Below are positions 34,405 through 43,223 of a stretch of DNA of 64,000 nucleotides, piece by piece (position 1 is the stretch's first letter; every line of letters begins with the position of its first letter). The translations under genes were made by a program, and so were the position numbers. The DNA is from Sporomusaceae bacterium. GTDB taxonomy: Bacteria; Bacillota_C; Negativicutes; Sporomusales_B; UBA7701. The stretch covers positions 37,796 to 101,795 of the forward strand of contig JALHDI010000001.1 of assembly GCA_022839045.1 (NCBI GenBank), in the 5' to 3' direction. Under the pieces are notes generated by a model. That model saw nothing but the letters and a program-made list of their open reading frames with translations. It had not been told where the DNA came from and searched no databases.

Positions 34405-34430
34405 CGGCGGGGGCTCTGTAGTCCCCGCCG
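34405..34430. repeat. GC-rich hairpin between ASST and transporter genes
   Basis: CGGCGGGG and CCCCGCCG form an 8-bp stem with a ten-base loop. A second GC-rich pairing (GGGCC/GGCCC) follows at 34430-34443. There is no T run, so attenuation or mRNA processing is more likely than termination. No known riboswitch was recognised. Confidence 0.4.
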
Positions 34431-34496
34431 GGCCTCCGGCCCCGGCCGGCAAGCAAGGGGCCAAAAAATATCTAGGTGAAGCTAGGAGGAACGAGC

Positions 34497-35927
34497 ATGG
34501 CCAATTCCAAGGCGAACAGTCCCACCAACCCGGTTCCTCAAGTCACGCAACAGAAGAAGAACCTTGTGATGTGGACAATTTCCCTTGCCTTGCCTCTCTG
34601 CATTATGCTTTTCCCCGAGTCAGCGTCGTTCACGGCACCGGTTAAACGGTTTCTGGCGTTGACCGTCTGGGCGATAATCGCCATGGCGACGGACATTTTG
34701 CCCAGCGCGGTGGTGGCCATTCTGCTGCCGGTATTATACATTGTAACCAACGTCGCCAAACCGGCGGCGGCCTTTGCCCCTTGGACGACCAGCGTAATCT
34801 GGATTACCGTCGGGGGCATGATGATCGCCAATATTTTGATGACCTCAGGCCTAGCCAAACGCATTGCCTACTTGACGATCATAAAGAGCGGGGGCTCTTT
34901 TACCGGGGCGTTGGTCGGCCTGACGATAACCGGCATAGTAATTAACCCCTTCGTGCCAAGCATTATGGGGAAGCTGGCCATAATCATTCCCATCGCCATG
35001 GGGATTTGCCAGGTCTTCAAAATGGAACCGCAATCCCGCGGCGCATCCGCGGTCATGCTGGCGGCCTTTCTGGGAGTGGCAACCACTAGAATAGGTTTTT
35101 TTACCGGGGACGGCGGCATTCCGATGATGATAAACATCGTAAGCAGAATAAATTCGGTTCAGGTGTCCTGGACGGATTATGCTTATCATAACCTGCCGAT
35201 CGCGTTGATGCTGACATTACTGGGTCTGCTGATAGTTGTCTTTGCGTTAAAGCCTGAAAGCCCTCCTGAAGGCAAGGAAGTAATCATTCGGCAATATAAA
35301 GAAATGGGCCCGGCGACTATCCAGGAGAAGAAAGTTGCGATACTGTTAGTTATCACGATCATTTCCCTGCTGACCGATTCTATACACAAGATCGATCCCG
35401 GCTGGATTTTCGTTATCCTGGGCGGAGTATGTTTTCTGCCGGGAGTCAATCTGCTGGATGAAGCCCAATTGGGAAAAATAAATTATAAAATGATCTTCTT
35501 CGTGGCCGGGTGTATGGCAATCGGCATCGTCGCGACCAGTTCCGGCGCCGGGAAGTGGCTGGCCACCCAAATGTTCCCCTATTTGACGGGCAGCGCTATG
35601 TATACCACGATTGCGGCGTGGGTTCTCGGCGTAGCGCTAAATTTTCTGCTGACGCCTCTTGCCGCTATGGCAAGTTTTACCGGTCCCCTCGCCGAAATAT
35701 GCATCAAAGCGGGTATTAATCCACTACCGGTAGTCTACTCCTATTTATATGGTTTAGATCAGTATCTACTGCCATACGAATTCGCCGGCCTGCTATTCGT
35801 GTATTCATACGGGTACATCTCAATGAAGTCACTGGTTAAAGTCGTCGGCTTAAGAATGGTCCTTAGCGGATTGGTAATGGCCGCCGTAGCCTACCCATAC
35901 TGGAAGATCATTGGCCTGCTGAAGTAA
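34497..35927 (+). CDS. SLC13/DASS-family anion transporter
   Basis: The 476-residue protein has about twelve membrane segments and the pattern of divalent anion:sodium symporters (SLC13, CitT/SdcS type): ALTVWAIIAMATDILPSAVVAILLPVLYI, GLTITGIVINPFVPSIMGKLAIIIPI, GDGGIPMMINIV and NFLLTPLAAMASFTGPLAEI. Such carriers move di- or tricarboxylates or sulfate. The ATG at 34497 has AGGAGGA upstream; an upstream GTG adds seven residues. It is the last gene of the lipoyl/arylsulfotransferase cluster and a strong terminator follows. Confidence 0.85.
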   Translation: MANSKANSPTNPVPQVTQQKKNLVMWTISLALPLCIMLFPESASFTAPVKRFLALTVWAIIAMATDILPSAVVAILLPVLYIVTNVAKPAAAFAPWTTSVIWITVGGMMIANILMTSGLAKRIAYLTIIKSGGSFTGALVGLTITGIVINPFVPSIMGKLAIIIPIAMGICQVFKMEPQSRGASAVMLAAFLGVATTRIGFFTGDGGIPMMINIVSRINSVQVSWTDYAYHNLPIALMLTLLGLLIVVFALKPESPPEGKEVIIRQYKEMGPATIQEKKVAILLVITIISLLTDSIHKIDPGWIFVILGGVCFLPGVNLLDEAQLGKINYKMIFFVAGCMAIGIVATSSGAGKWLATQMFPYLTGSAMYTTIAAWVLGVALNFLLTPLAAMASFTGPLAEICIKAGINPLPVVYSYLYGLDQYLLPYEFAGLLFVYSYGYISMKSLVKVVGLRMVLSGLVMAAVAYPYWKIIGLLK

Positions 35928-35984
35928 CGACCCGCAGGACCGGGGCCGCGGAGACAGGAGAGAAAACGATAAAAACAGACACAC

Positions 35985-36023
35985 CCCGGCGGAGAAAAAA
36001 TCCCGCCGGGCTTTGTTTTTTTC
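35985..36023 (+). terminator. Rho-independent terminator after the SLC13 gene
   Basis: CCCGGCGG and CCGCCGGG form an 8-bp stem with a ten-base loop, then CTTTGTTTTTTT. Confidence 0.85.
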
Positions 36024-36124
36024 TCCTTTGCCGCCCGCGGCCATCAACGACCGATACCAGAAAAAACCACGTCAGAAAGCGCCCTATCCCTCATATCATT
36101 TAGCGACAGGGAGGGGGGACTGAC

Positions 36125-37192
36125 GTGCGTTGTTCCCGAACGCTGGCCGACGCCATCCGCGTGGGGGCGACGTACGCCGGCACCGTCATCGGGGCCGGAT
36201 TCGCCTCCGGCCAGGAAATCGTCCAATTCTTCGCCAGCTTCGGCAAGGCCGGGCTGGCGGGCATCGCCGTCGCCACCCTCCTGTTCGCATGGCTCGGCGG
36301 CCGGCTGCTCGAGCTCGGCTACCGCCTTAAGGCCACCGCCTATCACCAGGCCATCTACCACGTGTGCGGCCGCCGCGCCGCCCTCGTCCTCGACGCCCTC
36401 ACCGCCCTCTTCCTGTTCGTCATGCTGTCCGTCATGGTCGCCGGCATCGCCACCGTCGGCCGCGACTACCTCGGCCTGCCCTACTACCTCGGCCTCGCGG
36501 CCGCCGGGGCCGCCGCCGCGGTCATCGTGCTGGGCGGCATCCGCGGCGTCGCCGTCGCCAACATGGCCATCGCGCCACTGCTCATCGCCTGCATCGCCGC
36601 CGTCGGCCTCTACTCCCTCGCCTACCACGCCGCCGACCCCGGGCTGTCCGCGCCGCCGCCCGCTCCCGCCAGCCAGTCGGCTCCCCACTGGCTGCTCGCC
36701 ACGCTCATCTACGTATCTTACAACCTCATGGTCGGCGCCACCGTGCTCGTGCCGCTCGGCGGCACGGTGCCCCACTACGCCAGCCGCGCCGGCGGCGGAG
36801 TGATCGGCGGCCTCATCCTGGGCGGCCTGGCGGCATTTCTCACCCTCGTCGTCATGATCCATCACCCCGACAGCCTGACCCAGGAAGTGCCCATCCTCGA
36901 AATCGCCAGCCACCAGCATCCGCTCGCCAGCATCGTGTACACCGTCATCCTGCTGGTGGCGATGTACACCACCGCCCTCGCCAGCCTCTACGGCTGTGCC
37001 GGCAAAACGGCGGCGGCGACGGGTCTCCACCCGGCCGTCGCCGCCGTGATGGTCGCCGTCGCCGCCGTCATCTGCGGCCAATTCGGTTTTGCCAACCTCA
37101 TCAGAATGCTCTTCCCGGTGTTCGGCTACGCCACACTGTGGTTCACGGCGCGGCTTGCCTGGCTTTCGCTTCGAGATAGCCGATGGCGCTGA
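36125..37192 (+). CDS. YkvI-type membrane protein (second paralog)
   Basis: The 355-residue protein has about ten membrane segments. Its N-terminal half shows AIRVGATYAGTVIGAGFASGQEIVQFFASFG, the YkvI/COG3949 signature related to sodium-coupled amino-acid transporters. Its substrate is unknown. It is distantly related to 20909-22063. The start is a GTG with GGGAGGGGGG upstream. Its last 50 bases overlap the 3' end of the convergent flavoprotein gene, so no terminator separates the two. Confidence 0.82.
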   Translation: MRCSRTLADAIRVGATYAGTVIGAGFASGQEIVQFFASFGKAGLAGIAVATLLFAWLGGRLLELGYRLKATAYHQAIYHVCGRRAALVLDALTALFLFVMLSVMVAGIATVGRDYLGLPYYLGLAAAGAAAAVIVLGGIRGVAVANMAIAPLLIACIAAVGLYSLAYHAADPGLSAPPPAPASQSAPHWLLATLIYVSYNLMVGATVLVPLGGTVPHYASRAGGGVIGGLILGGLAAFLTLVVMIHHPDSLTQEVPILEIASHQHPLASIVYTVILLVAMYTTALASLYGCAGKTAAATGLHPAVAAVMVAVAAVICGQFGFANLIRMLFPVFGYATLWFTARLAWLSLRDSRWR

Positions 37193-38021
37193 GCACCGCC
37201 ACCAGACCCTCGCCGGTGGCCTTCGCGATCTGCCAGGGCTTGCCCGTGCAATCGCCGGCGGCGAAGACGCCCGGGATATTCGTCGACATATCGCGGGCCA
37301 CCCTGATCACCTCGCCTTCCAGTTCCAGGCCGGGGAGCACGTTCTCCACCGGGTCCGACTGGCGGAGGATGAACACCCCGTCGACCGCCAGGCCCCCCTG
37401 GTCGGTCGCCAACTCCTCCACCTGGCTATCGCCCTTGATCGCCCGCGGCCTGTCGGTCACGACCCTAACGTTGTCGAGAAAACGCGGCAGCTCGCCCTTG
37501 TACTGCGGCAGGTAATAAACCTGGCGGCACAGCTCGCCGAGATACGTGGCCTCGTGCTCGCCCTCCGTCGTATACGAAATCACCGCCACATTCTTATCCT
37601 TGTAAAACATCGCGTCGCAGGTCGCGCAGTAGCTCACCCCGCGGCCGAGGAACTCCTTCTCGCCGGCGAACAGCACCGTGGCCACCACGCCGGTCGCCAG
37701 GATGACCGCCTTCGCCTCGTAAGTGGCGGCAGGCGTCAGCAGCGTGAACACCTCGCCGGGGTAAATGTTGAGAACCTTCTCCTTGATCAGCGTCGGCTCA
37801 TGGGCCAGACAGTGGGCGGACATCTGCTGCATCAGGCCCCTGCCGGTAATCTGGGGTAGACCGGGATAATTATCCACAAGATGGGCCTTCTGCAGCTTCT
37901 GGCTGAAATCGAGATGCTCGAACAGGGCGACATCCTTATTGCGGATGCGCCCGGTCAGCGCGGCCGACAGGCCGGCCGGACCGCCGCCGACCACGGCGAT
38001 ATCGAATACTTTCGCGGCCAT
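37143..38021 (-). CDS. Thioredoxin-reductase-like flavoprotein
   Basis: The 292-residue protein is of the thioredoxin reductase type: AVVGGGPAGLSAALTGRIR, GRGVSYCATCDAMFYKDKNVAVI with the redox pair Cys132/Cys135, and IPGVFAAGDCTGKPWQIAKATGEGLVAV. The nucleotide region after the CxxC reads AVISYTTEGEHEATYL and lacks the usual GGGDSA motif for the NADPH phosphate. That suggests a different electron donor, as in ferredoxin-dependent flavin thioredoxin reductases (inference). The ATG has GGAGG upstream. It is convergent with and overlaps the YkvI gene. Confidence 0.85.
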   Translation of the reverse strand: MAAKVFDIAVVGGGPAGLSAALTGRIRNKDVALFEHLDFSQKLQKAHLVDNYPGLPQITGRGLMQQMSAHCLAHEPTLIKEKVLNIYPGEVFTLLTPAATYEAKAVILATGVVATVLFAGEKEFLGRGVSYCATCDAMFYKDKNVAVISYTTEGEHEATYLGELCRQVYYLPQYKGELPRFLDNVRVVTDRPRAIKGDSQVEELATDQGGLAVDGVFILRQSDPVENVLPGLELEGEVIRVARDMSTNIPGVFAAGDCTGKPWQIAKATGEGLVAVLSAIGYLEAKARQAAP

Positions 38022-38054
38022 TTAAATACCTCCTTCGGGGCAAGGGGTGATGGC

Positions 38055-38363
38055 ATGTATAACTATATGCTCACCAGGGTCGCCTGCTGCGCCGTCTTCC
38101 GGCTGGCGTTCGCAGCCGGCACGTGCGTCGGCGGGGCATGCGGCGTCGCGCTCGGCCTCGTCGAACGCAGCGCCGTCGGCGTCTTTGGCGGCGCCTTCCT
38201 CGGCCTGGCGGTCGGCCTGGTCGTCGGGGCGGTCGCGCTTGCCTGCGCGGCCGTCTTCAACCTGCTGGCCCCGTACCTGGGCGGCGTCGCGGTGCGGCTC
38301 GATCCCGCTCCCGTTTCCCCGCCGGTCCCCGCCGAGCCGCCCGGAGAACCCGCGGCCGATTAG
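38055..38363 (+). CDS. Small glycine-rich membrane protein, unknown function
   Basis: The 102-residue frame has two hydrophobic stretches (about 8-35 and 40-70) rich in glycine-zipper steps (GTCVGGACGVALG, GVFGGAFLGLAVGLVVGAVAL), then a proline-rich tail. A GGGGTGA box precedes the ATG. It is divergent from the thioredoxin-reductase-like gene and overlaps the convergent aldo/keto reductase gene by four bases. Composition and ribosome-binding site suggest a real gene, but no family is recognised. Confidence 0.5.
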   Translation: MYNYMLTRVACCAVFRLAFAAGTCVGGACGVALGLVERSAVGVFGGAFLGLAVGLVVGAVALACAAVFNLLAPYLGGVAVRLDPAPVSPPVPAEPPGEPAAD

Positions 38364-39367
38364 CCCAGATCCTCGGCCACCTTCTTCAGGCGCTCACGGA
38401 TGGGCAAATCGTAGGGGCAGCGCTTCTCGCACGCCCCGCACTGGGTGCAGGCCGACGCCTTCACCGGCAAAGCGGCGTAGCGGCCGGGGATGGCGGTCTT
38501 CATATTATACCGGGTGTATTGGAGATGGAAAATAAACAGCTGGGGGATATCGATGCCGACGGTGCAGGGCAGGCAATAGCCGCAGCGGCGGCAGAAATTG
38601 GCGCCGATCTCGGCGGCCAGGCGTGCCAGCTCCTCGCGTTCCGCGGCGGTCAGCGGGCGGAAATTCTTCAGCGCGGCGAGGTTCTCCTCGACATGCTTGA
38701 CCTCGTCCATGCCCGGGATGGCGGTCGTGATATCGTGCTCGAGGATGTACCGCAGCGCCAGGTCGGGCTTGTCGATCTGGCCGCCGCCCAGCGGCTTCAT
38801 CACGATGATGCCGATATTCTCCTTCCTCGCCAGGGGGAAAAGCTCCTCCTCGGCCTTGGACTCGATACAGTTGAACGGCGCCTGCACGGTGCTGAACCGA
38901 CCGGTCTTCAGGCCCTCGACCAGCAGCTCCATGCTGTGGCCGGTGATGCCGATATGGCCGATCTTCCCGGCCTTCTGCGCCTCCTGCAGCGCCTCGAGAG
39001 CGCCGCCGGGCCCCAGAACCTTGTCGAGGTCGGGGCGGTTTTTGACGTTGTGGATCTGATAAAGATCGATATAATCGGTTTTCATGGTCGCCAGGCTTAT
39101 ATCGACGTCCCTGGCCATGCCCGCCTTGTCGCGGGCCATGCTCTTGGTCGCCAGGTAATACTCCTTCCGCCGGGGCGAAACGTGGCAGCCGATCTTCTCC
39201 TCGCTGTCGGTGTAGGCGCGGGCAGTATCGATGAAATTGATCCCAGCGTCCAGAGCCGCGTGGAGCACCGGGCCCGCCTCGGCCAACGTGCAGCGTTGCA
39301 TGGGCAGGCCGCCGAAGGCGATGGCGGTGACTTCCAGACCAGTGCGGCCGAGAACCCTTTTTTCCAT
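38360..39367 (-). CDS. Aldo/keto reductase with C-terminal 4Fe-4S domain
   Basis: The protein of about 335 residues begins MEKRVLGRTGLEVTAIAFGG and has the aldo/keto-reductase tetrad region: INFIDTARAYTDSEEKIG with the tyrosine, LATKSMARD with the lysine, and LYQIHNV with the histidine. The C-terminus carries CRRCGYCLPC and CTQCGACEKRCPY, ferredoxin-like motifs typical of anaerobic AKR/Fe-S fusions. Substrate unknown. I start it at the ATG at 39367, eight bases after AAAGGAG; the GTG at 39376 overlaps that box. Confidence 0.9.
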   Translation of the reverse strand: MEKRVLGRTGLEVTAIAFGGLPMQRCTLAEAGPVLHAALDAGINFIDTARAYTDSEEKIGCHVSPRRKEYYLATKSMARDKAGMARDVDISLATMKTDYIDLYQIHNVKNRPDLDKVLGPGGALEALQEAQKAGKIGHIGITGHSMELLVEGLKTGRFSTVQAPFNCIESKAEEELFPLARKENIGIIVMKPLGGGQIDKPDLALRYILEHDITTAIPGMDEVKHVEENLAALKNFRPLTAAEREELARLAAEIGANFCRRCGYCLPCTVGIDIPQLFIFHLQYTRYNMKTAIPGRYAALPVKASACTQCGACEKRCPYDLPIRERLKKVAEDLG

Positions 39368-39521
39368 ATCAATCACTCCTTTCCGGCTTTATTTCGGTCC
39401 GCGGCCCTGACAATCCTTCCCTGACGCCATCAGTTTTCCTAATGGCGGAGCTGCCCTGGGGCTTGCCAATGCTAGCTTTGTATGGGCGGCAGAAAATTAT
39501 GCACAGGCTGCCGGCCGCAAA

Positions 39522-39551
39522 GAAAAGACAACCCGCACATATCGCGCGGGC
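39522..39551 (-). terminator. Probable terminator of the GGDEF/HD-GYP gene
   Basis: On the minus strand CCCGC and GCGGG form a short stem followed by TTGTCTTTTCTTT, just after the stop at 39560. Confidence 0.5.
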
Positions 39552-39559
39552 CAGCGGCG

Positions 39560-41815
39560 TCAATTCGGTTGCAAAAGCTCCACGAACAGCTCCACCAGGC
39601 GGGCGTCGAACTGCCGCCCGGCGCAGCGGACAAGCTCGGCCACCGCCTCGGCGTGCGTCATCGCCCGGCGGTAAGGGCGGTCGTTGGTCATCGCGTCGTA
39701 AGCGTCCACGATGCCGAGGATGCGGCAGGGGAGGGGGATGTCCTCGCCGGCCAGGCCGAGCGGATAACCCTCGCCGTTCCACCACTCCTGATGCTTCAGG
39801 ATCCAGTCGGCGATGGGGGCCAGCTCGGGCGACGCCAAGGCGATCCGGTAGCCGATCTCCGAGTGGCGCTTCATCACCTCGAACTCCTCGGCGGTCAGGC
39901 GGCCGGGCTTGAAAAGGATATGGTCGGGGATGCCGACCTTGCCGATGTCGTGGAACCGGCCCAGCAGCCGCAGGTCGGGCAGATCGCTGCTCGGCAATCC
40001 CACCGCGACGGCCAGTCGCTCCATCAGCTCCTGGAGGCGGTCGGCGTGTCCGTCGGTCACGAAATCCCTGGCCTCGAGGGCCTGGGCGAGGGTGGCGACG
40101 ATGGCGCTGTGGCCGCTCTGCTTGCTGTGGAGTTTCTCGCGGTACATATTGCGGTCGGCCGCCTTGAAAGTGTCGCTCAGCGTCTCCTCGCCGGAGCGGA
40201 TCGCGCGGCCGACCGAGATGGCCAGCGGCGTCCGGGTCGATTCGCGGTAAGCGGCCACCGCCCCGCGGATACGGTCGCAGGCATCCCTGACCGCCGCCGC
40301 ATCGCTGTTGGGCATGATCACGCCGAACTCGCCGCCGCCGGTGCGGGCAACCACGTCGCCGTCGCCGAAACAGGCGGCGATCATCTCGGCCGCGGCCACG
40401 ATCAGCTTGTCTCCCGTGTCGTGTCCCAGCGTTTCGTTGACGAACTTCAGGCCGTCGATATCACACACGATCACGCCCACCGGCGAAAAACGCCTGTCGC
40501 TCATCCGCCGCAGCTCAGCCTCGAAAAAGGCACGGTTATGAAGGCCGGTGGCCTGGTCGGTGAGGGCCATATGCTTGAGCTCGCGCTCCATCTCGCGGCG
40601 CTCGGTTGTATCGCGGATCATCGCGATGACCTCGTCGTCGGCCGTGGCCGCCAGGCGGATCTCCCGGTACAGCGGCTTGCCGTCCGGGGCGGCGATCTCG
40701 TAATCGAACTCCTGGACAGCCCGCGTCCTGATCGCTTCCGCCATGCAAAAGGTGACTATATCCTCGAGTCCGGGCGGGGTGAATTCGCGCAGGTGCTTGC
40801 CGACAAAATCCCCGAACGGGACGGTCGATTTGATGCTGCCGCCCTGTTTAGCCTCCAGCAGGAATCCGTCCGGGCTCAGGCGGAGGATAATATCCGGCAG
40901 GGCGTCCAAAACCGCCTGCGTGCGGGCCCGCTGCAGCTCAAGGTCGGCCTCCGCGAGCGCCCGCTCCGTCAGCTCCTCCCGCAGCGAGCGGTTGAGGCGG
41001 GCGTTGCCGAGGGTGATCGAAGCCAGCTCGGCGAAGCTGGCGAGCAGCTCCCGGGCGTGCTCGTCCAGTTCGCGGCGATCGAAATAATTCACGCCGAACA
41101 CCCCGGCCACCTCGCCGCCGACGATCAGCGGGAAGCCGGTCGACGTCCTTATTGCGTCGAACCCTTTTTCGGCTATCCGGTTGTCCCAGCGGTCGTAATC
41201 ATGGATGACGAGCGGCAGGCCGGAATTCCACACCCGGCCGACCACACCCTCGCCGCGGCGCTGGCGGAAGCCGACCTCCCGGATGGCGGTGCCGGTCACC
41301 ACCTTCAGTTCCATCGCCTGCCCGTCGTCGGTCAGGGTATACAAGTAAGCGTGCGAAGATTCCCCCAGGGCGGCGGCCTTCTCGACGATCAGGCGCAGGA
41401 GGGCGTCCACGTCCAGCTCGTGCATGAGCGCAAAAGCCGTCTCCCGCAGCGTCAGCAGGCATTCGTTCTGGCGGCGGATCTTGTCCTGGCTCGTCACGAG
41501 CTCGGTAAACTGCTGGCGCAGCTCCTCCTCCGCGGCGGTCAGCTCCTCGTTGGCCTGGACGAGGGCCTCGTTGCGCTCGTGCAGCTCATTCTCCGAGCGG
41601 ACGATCGTCTCAAGGTTCCGGCGGACGACCCAGAACAGCATGATCGCGGTCGCGGCGACGAACCCCCAGCCTTTGGCGACCTGCATGGCGGTAATGGTAG
41701 CCGCATCCTGCACAACCGCTAACAGCACGGTGTCCGAAAACACGATCCACAAACCGGCGATCACAGAGTAAGAAAAAGCGACTCTGGCGGCAATCAACAA
41801 AGGATTTGTTCTCAT
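39560..41815 (-). CDS. Membrane GAF-PAS-GGDEF-HD-GYP cyclic-di-GMP protein (degenerate GGDEF)
   Basis: The protein of about 751 residues starts with two membrane helices (about 10-60). A coiled segment, a GAF domain (about 110-270), a PAS domain (about 300-410), a GGDEF domain (about 420-570) and an HD-GYP domain (about 580-750) follow. The HD-GYP motifs are complete: HDIGKVGIPD, HSEIGYRIA, HQEWWNGEGYP and DAYDAMTNDRPYR, so it should hydrolyse cyclic-di-GMP. The GGDEF signature reads RTGGGEFGVI, with the metal-binding Asp replaced by Gly, so cyclase activity is doubtful. The start at 41815 (MRTNPLLIAA) has GGAGGAGG upstream. Confidence 0.9.
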   Translation of the reverse strand: MRTNPLLIAARVAFSYSVIAGLWIVFSDTVLLAVVQDAATITAMQVAKGWGFVAATAIMLFWVVRRNLETIVRSENELHERNEALVQANEELTAAEEELRQQFTELVTSQDKIRRQNECLLTLRETAFALMHELDVDALLRLIVEKAAALGESSHAYLYTLTDDGQAMELKVVTGTAIREVGFRQRRGEGVVGRVWNSGLPLVIHDYDRWDNRIAEKGFDAIRTSTGFPLIVGGEVAGVFGVNYFDRRELDEHARELLASFAELASITLGNARLNRSLREELTERALAEADLELQRARTQAVLDALPDIILRLSPDGFLLEAKQGGSIKSTVPFGDFVGKHLREFTPPGLEDIVTFCMAEAIRTRAVQEFDYEIAAPDGKPLYREIRLAATADDEVIAMIRDTTERREMERELKHMALTDQATGLHNRAFFEAELRRMSDRRFSPVGVIVCDIDGLKFVNETLGHDTGDKLIVAAAEMIAACFGDGDVVARTGGGEFGVIMPNSDAAAVRDACDRIRGAVAAYRESTRTPLAISVGRAIRSGEETLSDTFKAADRNMYREKLHSKQSGHSAIVATLAQALEARDFVTDGHADRLQELMERLAVAVGLPSSDLPDLRLLGRFHDIGKVGIPDHILFKPGRLTAEEFEVMKRHSEIGYRIALASPELAPIADWILKHQEWWNGEGYPLGLAGEDIPLPCRILGIVDAYDAMTNDRPYRRAMTHAEAVAELVRCAGRQFDARLVELFVELLQPN

Positions 41816-41910
41816 CAGGCTGCCCTCCTCCATCCGTTCGGAGCGGACAAATATGCTGTTATAGCCAACGATTCGACGAATTACCACTATGTTCCTGTCA
41901 ATGCCGCCGG

Positions 41911-41945
41911 AGAAAAAACAGAAGGCCGAGCGGCAGCTCGGCCTC
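41911..41945 (-). terminator. Terminator after the DUF1015 gene
   Basis: On the minus strand AGGCCGAG and CTCGGCCT form an 8-bp stem around a six-base loop, then TCTGTTTTTT. It lies 14 bp after the stop at 41959. Confidence 0.8.
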
Positions 41946-41958
41946 ACGAAAAACATCC

Positions 41959-43209
41959 TTACCGGCAGCCGGTCAGATGCACCACCATCGCATCCCGCAG
42001 CTTCGGTTCGAACCACGTCGACTTCGGCGGCATGATCGCGCCGCGGTCGGCGATCGCCATCAGCTCCGCCACCGCGGTGGGGTAAAGGGAGAAAGCGACG
42101 GCGTACTTGCCGCTGTCCACCAGCCGCTCGAGTTCGGCCATGCCGCGGATGCCGCCGACGAAATTGATCCGCTTGTCGGTACGGGGGTCGCCCACCTTCA
42201 AAAGCGGCGCCAGCAGGTTATCCTGGAGAATGCTCACATCCAGCGAGGCCACCGGGTCGGCGCCGCCGAAGCTCCCCGGCCGGGCGGTCAGCCGGTACCA
42301 GCGGCCGCCCAGGTACATGCCGAACGTATGGGCGGCGGCCGGCCTCAAGGCGCCGGCGGGGTGCTCCTCGACGGCGAACCTCTCGGCGACGGTGGCCAGA
42401 AACCCTGCCGGCGTATAGCCGGCGAGATCGGCGATCACGCGGTTGTAATCCATTATCCGCACCTGATCGTGGGGGAAGATCACCACCAGGAAGCGGTTAT
42501 AATCCTCCTCCCCGGTATGCCCCGGGTTCGCGGCCCAGCACTTCGCCCGCACCCGCGCCGCCGCCGCCGAGCGGTGGTGGCCGTCGGCGATATACAGGGC
42601 CGGCACCTGCCGGAAAGCCTCCTCGAGGGCGGCGATATCGCCCCCGTCGTCCACCACGTACAGCGTGTGGCTTATCCCGTCGTCGGCGGTGAAATCGTAC
42701 ACCGGCGGCTTCTGGCGGCCGCGCTCGATCAGAGCGTCGATGTCCCGGTCCGCCCGGTAGGTCAGGAACACCGCCCCCGTCTGGGCGCCGGTCGCGGCGA
42801 TATGGTTCACCCGGTCGAGCTCCTTGTCGGGGCGGGTGAACTCGTGCTTCTTGATCACGCCCTGCTCGTACTCGTCGACCGACGCCGCGGCCACCAGGCC
42901 GACCTGGATATGATCGCCCATCTTCTGGCTATAGATATAGAAACAGGGCGCCTCGTCCTGCCGTAGATACCCCCGGGCGGCGAACCCGTCGAGAGTGGCC
43001 CGCGCCTGGGCGTACACCGCCGGCGAATAATGATCGGCATCGGCCGGCAGATCGACCTCCGCCTTGGTCACCCGCAGAAAGCTGTATGGATTGGCGGCGG
43101 TTATCCGCCGCGCCTCCTCCGAATCCATAACGTCGTAGGGCAGGGCGGCGATGCGGGCGGCGAGCTCGGGAGCCGGCCGCAGGCCGCGGAACGGTTTTAC
43201 AGTTGCCAT
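41959..43209 (-). CDS. DUF1015 family protein
   Basis: The 416-residue protein is a full-length DUF1015 member: KPFRGLRPAPELAARIAALPYDVMDSEEARRI at the N-terminus, YSFLRVTKAEVDLP, IKKHEFTRPDKELDRV, ALYIADGHHRSAAAARVRA and FVGGIRGMAELERLV. The ADGHH segment is the most conserved part. The function is not established. It follows serA by 14 bp and shares the T-box-controlled transcript. DUF1015 genes are often found beside serA, suggesting a link to serine metabolism (inference). Confidence 0.88.
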   Translation of the reverse strand: MATVKPFRGLRPAPELAARIAALPYDVMDSEEARRITAANPYSFLRVTKAEVDLPADADHYSPAVYAQARATLDGFAARGYLRQDEAPCFYIYSQKMGDHIQVGLVAAASVDEYEQGVIKKHEFTRPDKELDRVNHIAATGAQTGAVFLTYRADRDIDALIERGRQKPPVYDFTADDGISHTLYVVDDGGDIAALEEAFRQVPALYIADGHHRSAAAARVRAKCWAANPGHTGEEDYNRFLVVIFPHDQVRIMDYNRVIADLAGYTPAGFLATVAERFAVEEHPAGALRPAAAHTFGMYLGGRWYRLTARPGSFGGADPVASLDVSILQDNLLAPLLKVGDPRTDKRINFVGGIRGMAELERLVDSGKYAVAFSLYPTAVAELMAIADRGAIMPPKSTWFEPKLRDAMVVHLTGCR

Positions 43210-43223
43210 CGGGACCTCCCTTT

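Noticed and set aside
34348..34496. Riboswitch between the ASST and SLC13 genes
   Set aside because: There are GC-rich hairpins, but no known riboswitch core could be recognised.
36044..37081. 345-codon open frame antisense to the YkvI gene
   Set aside because: The translation is a Gly/Asp/Glu/Arg-rich shadow with no family features, opposite a gene with good membrane topology and ribosome-binding site.
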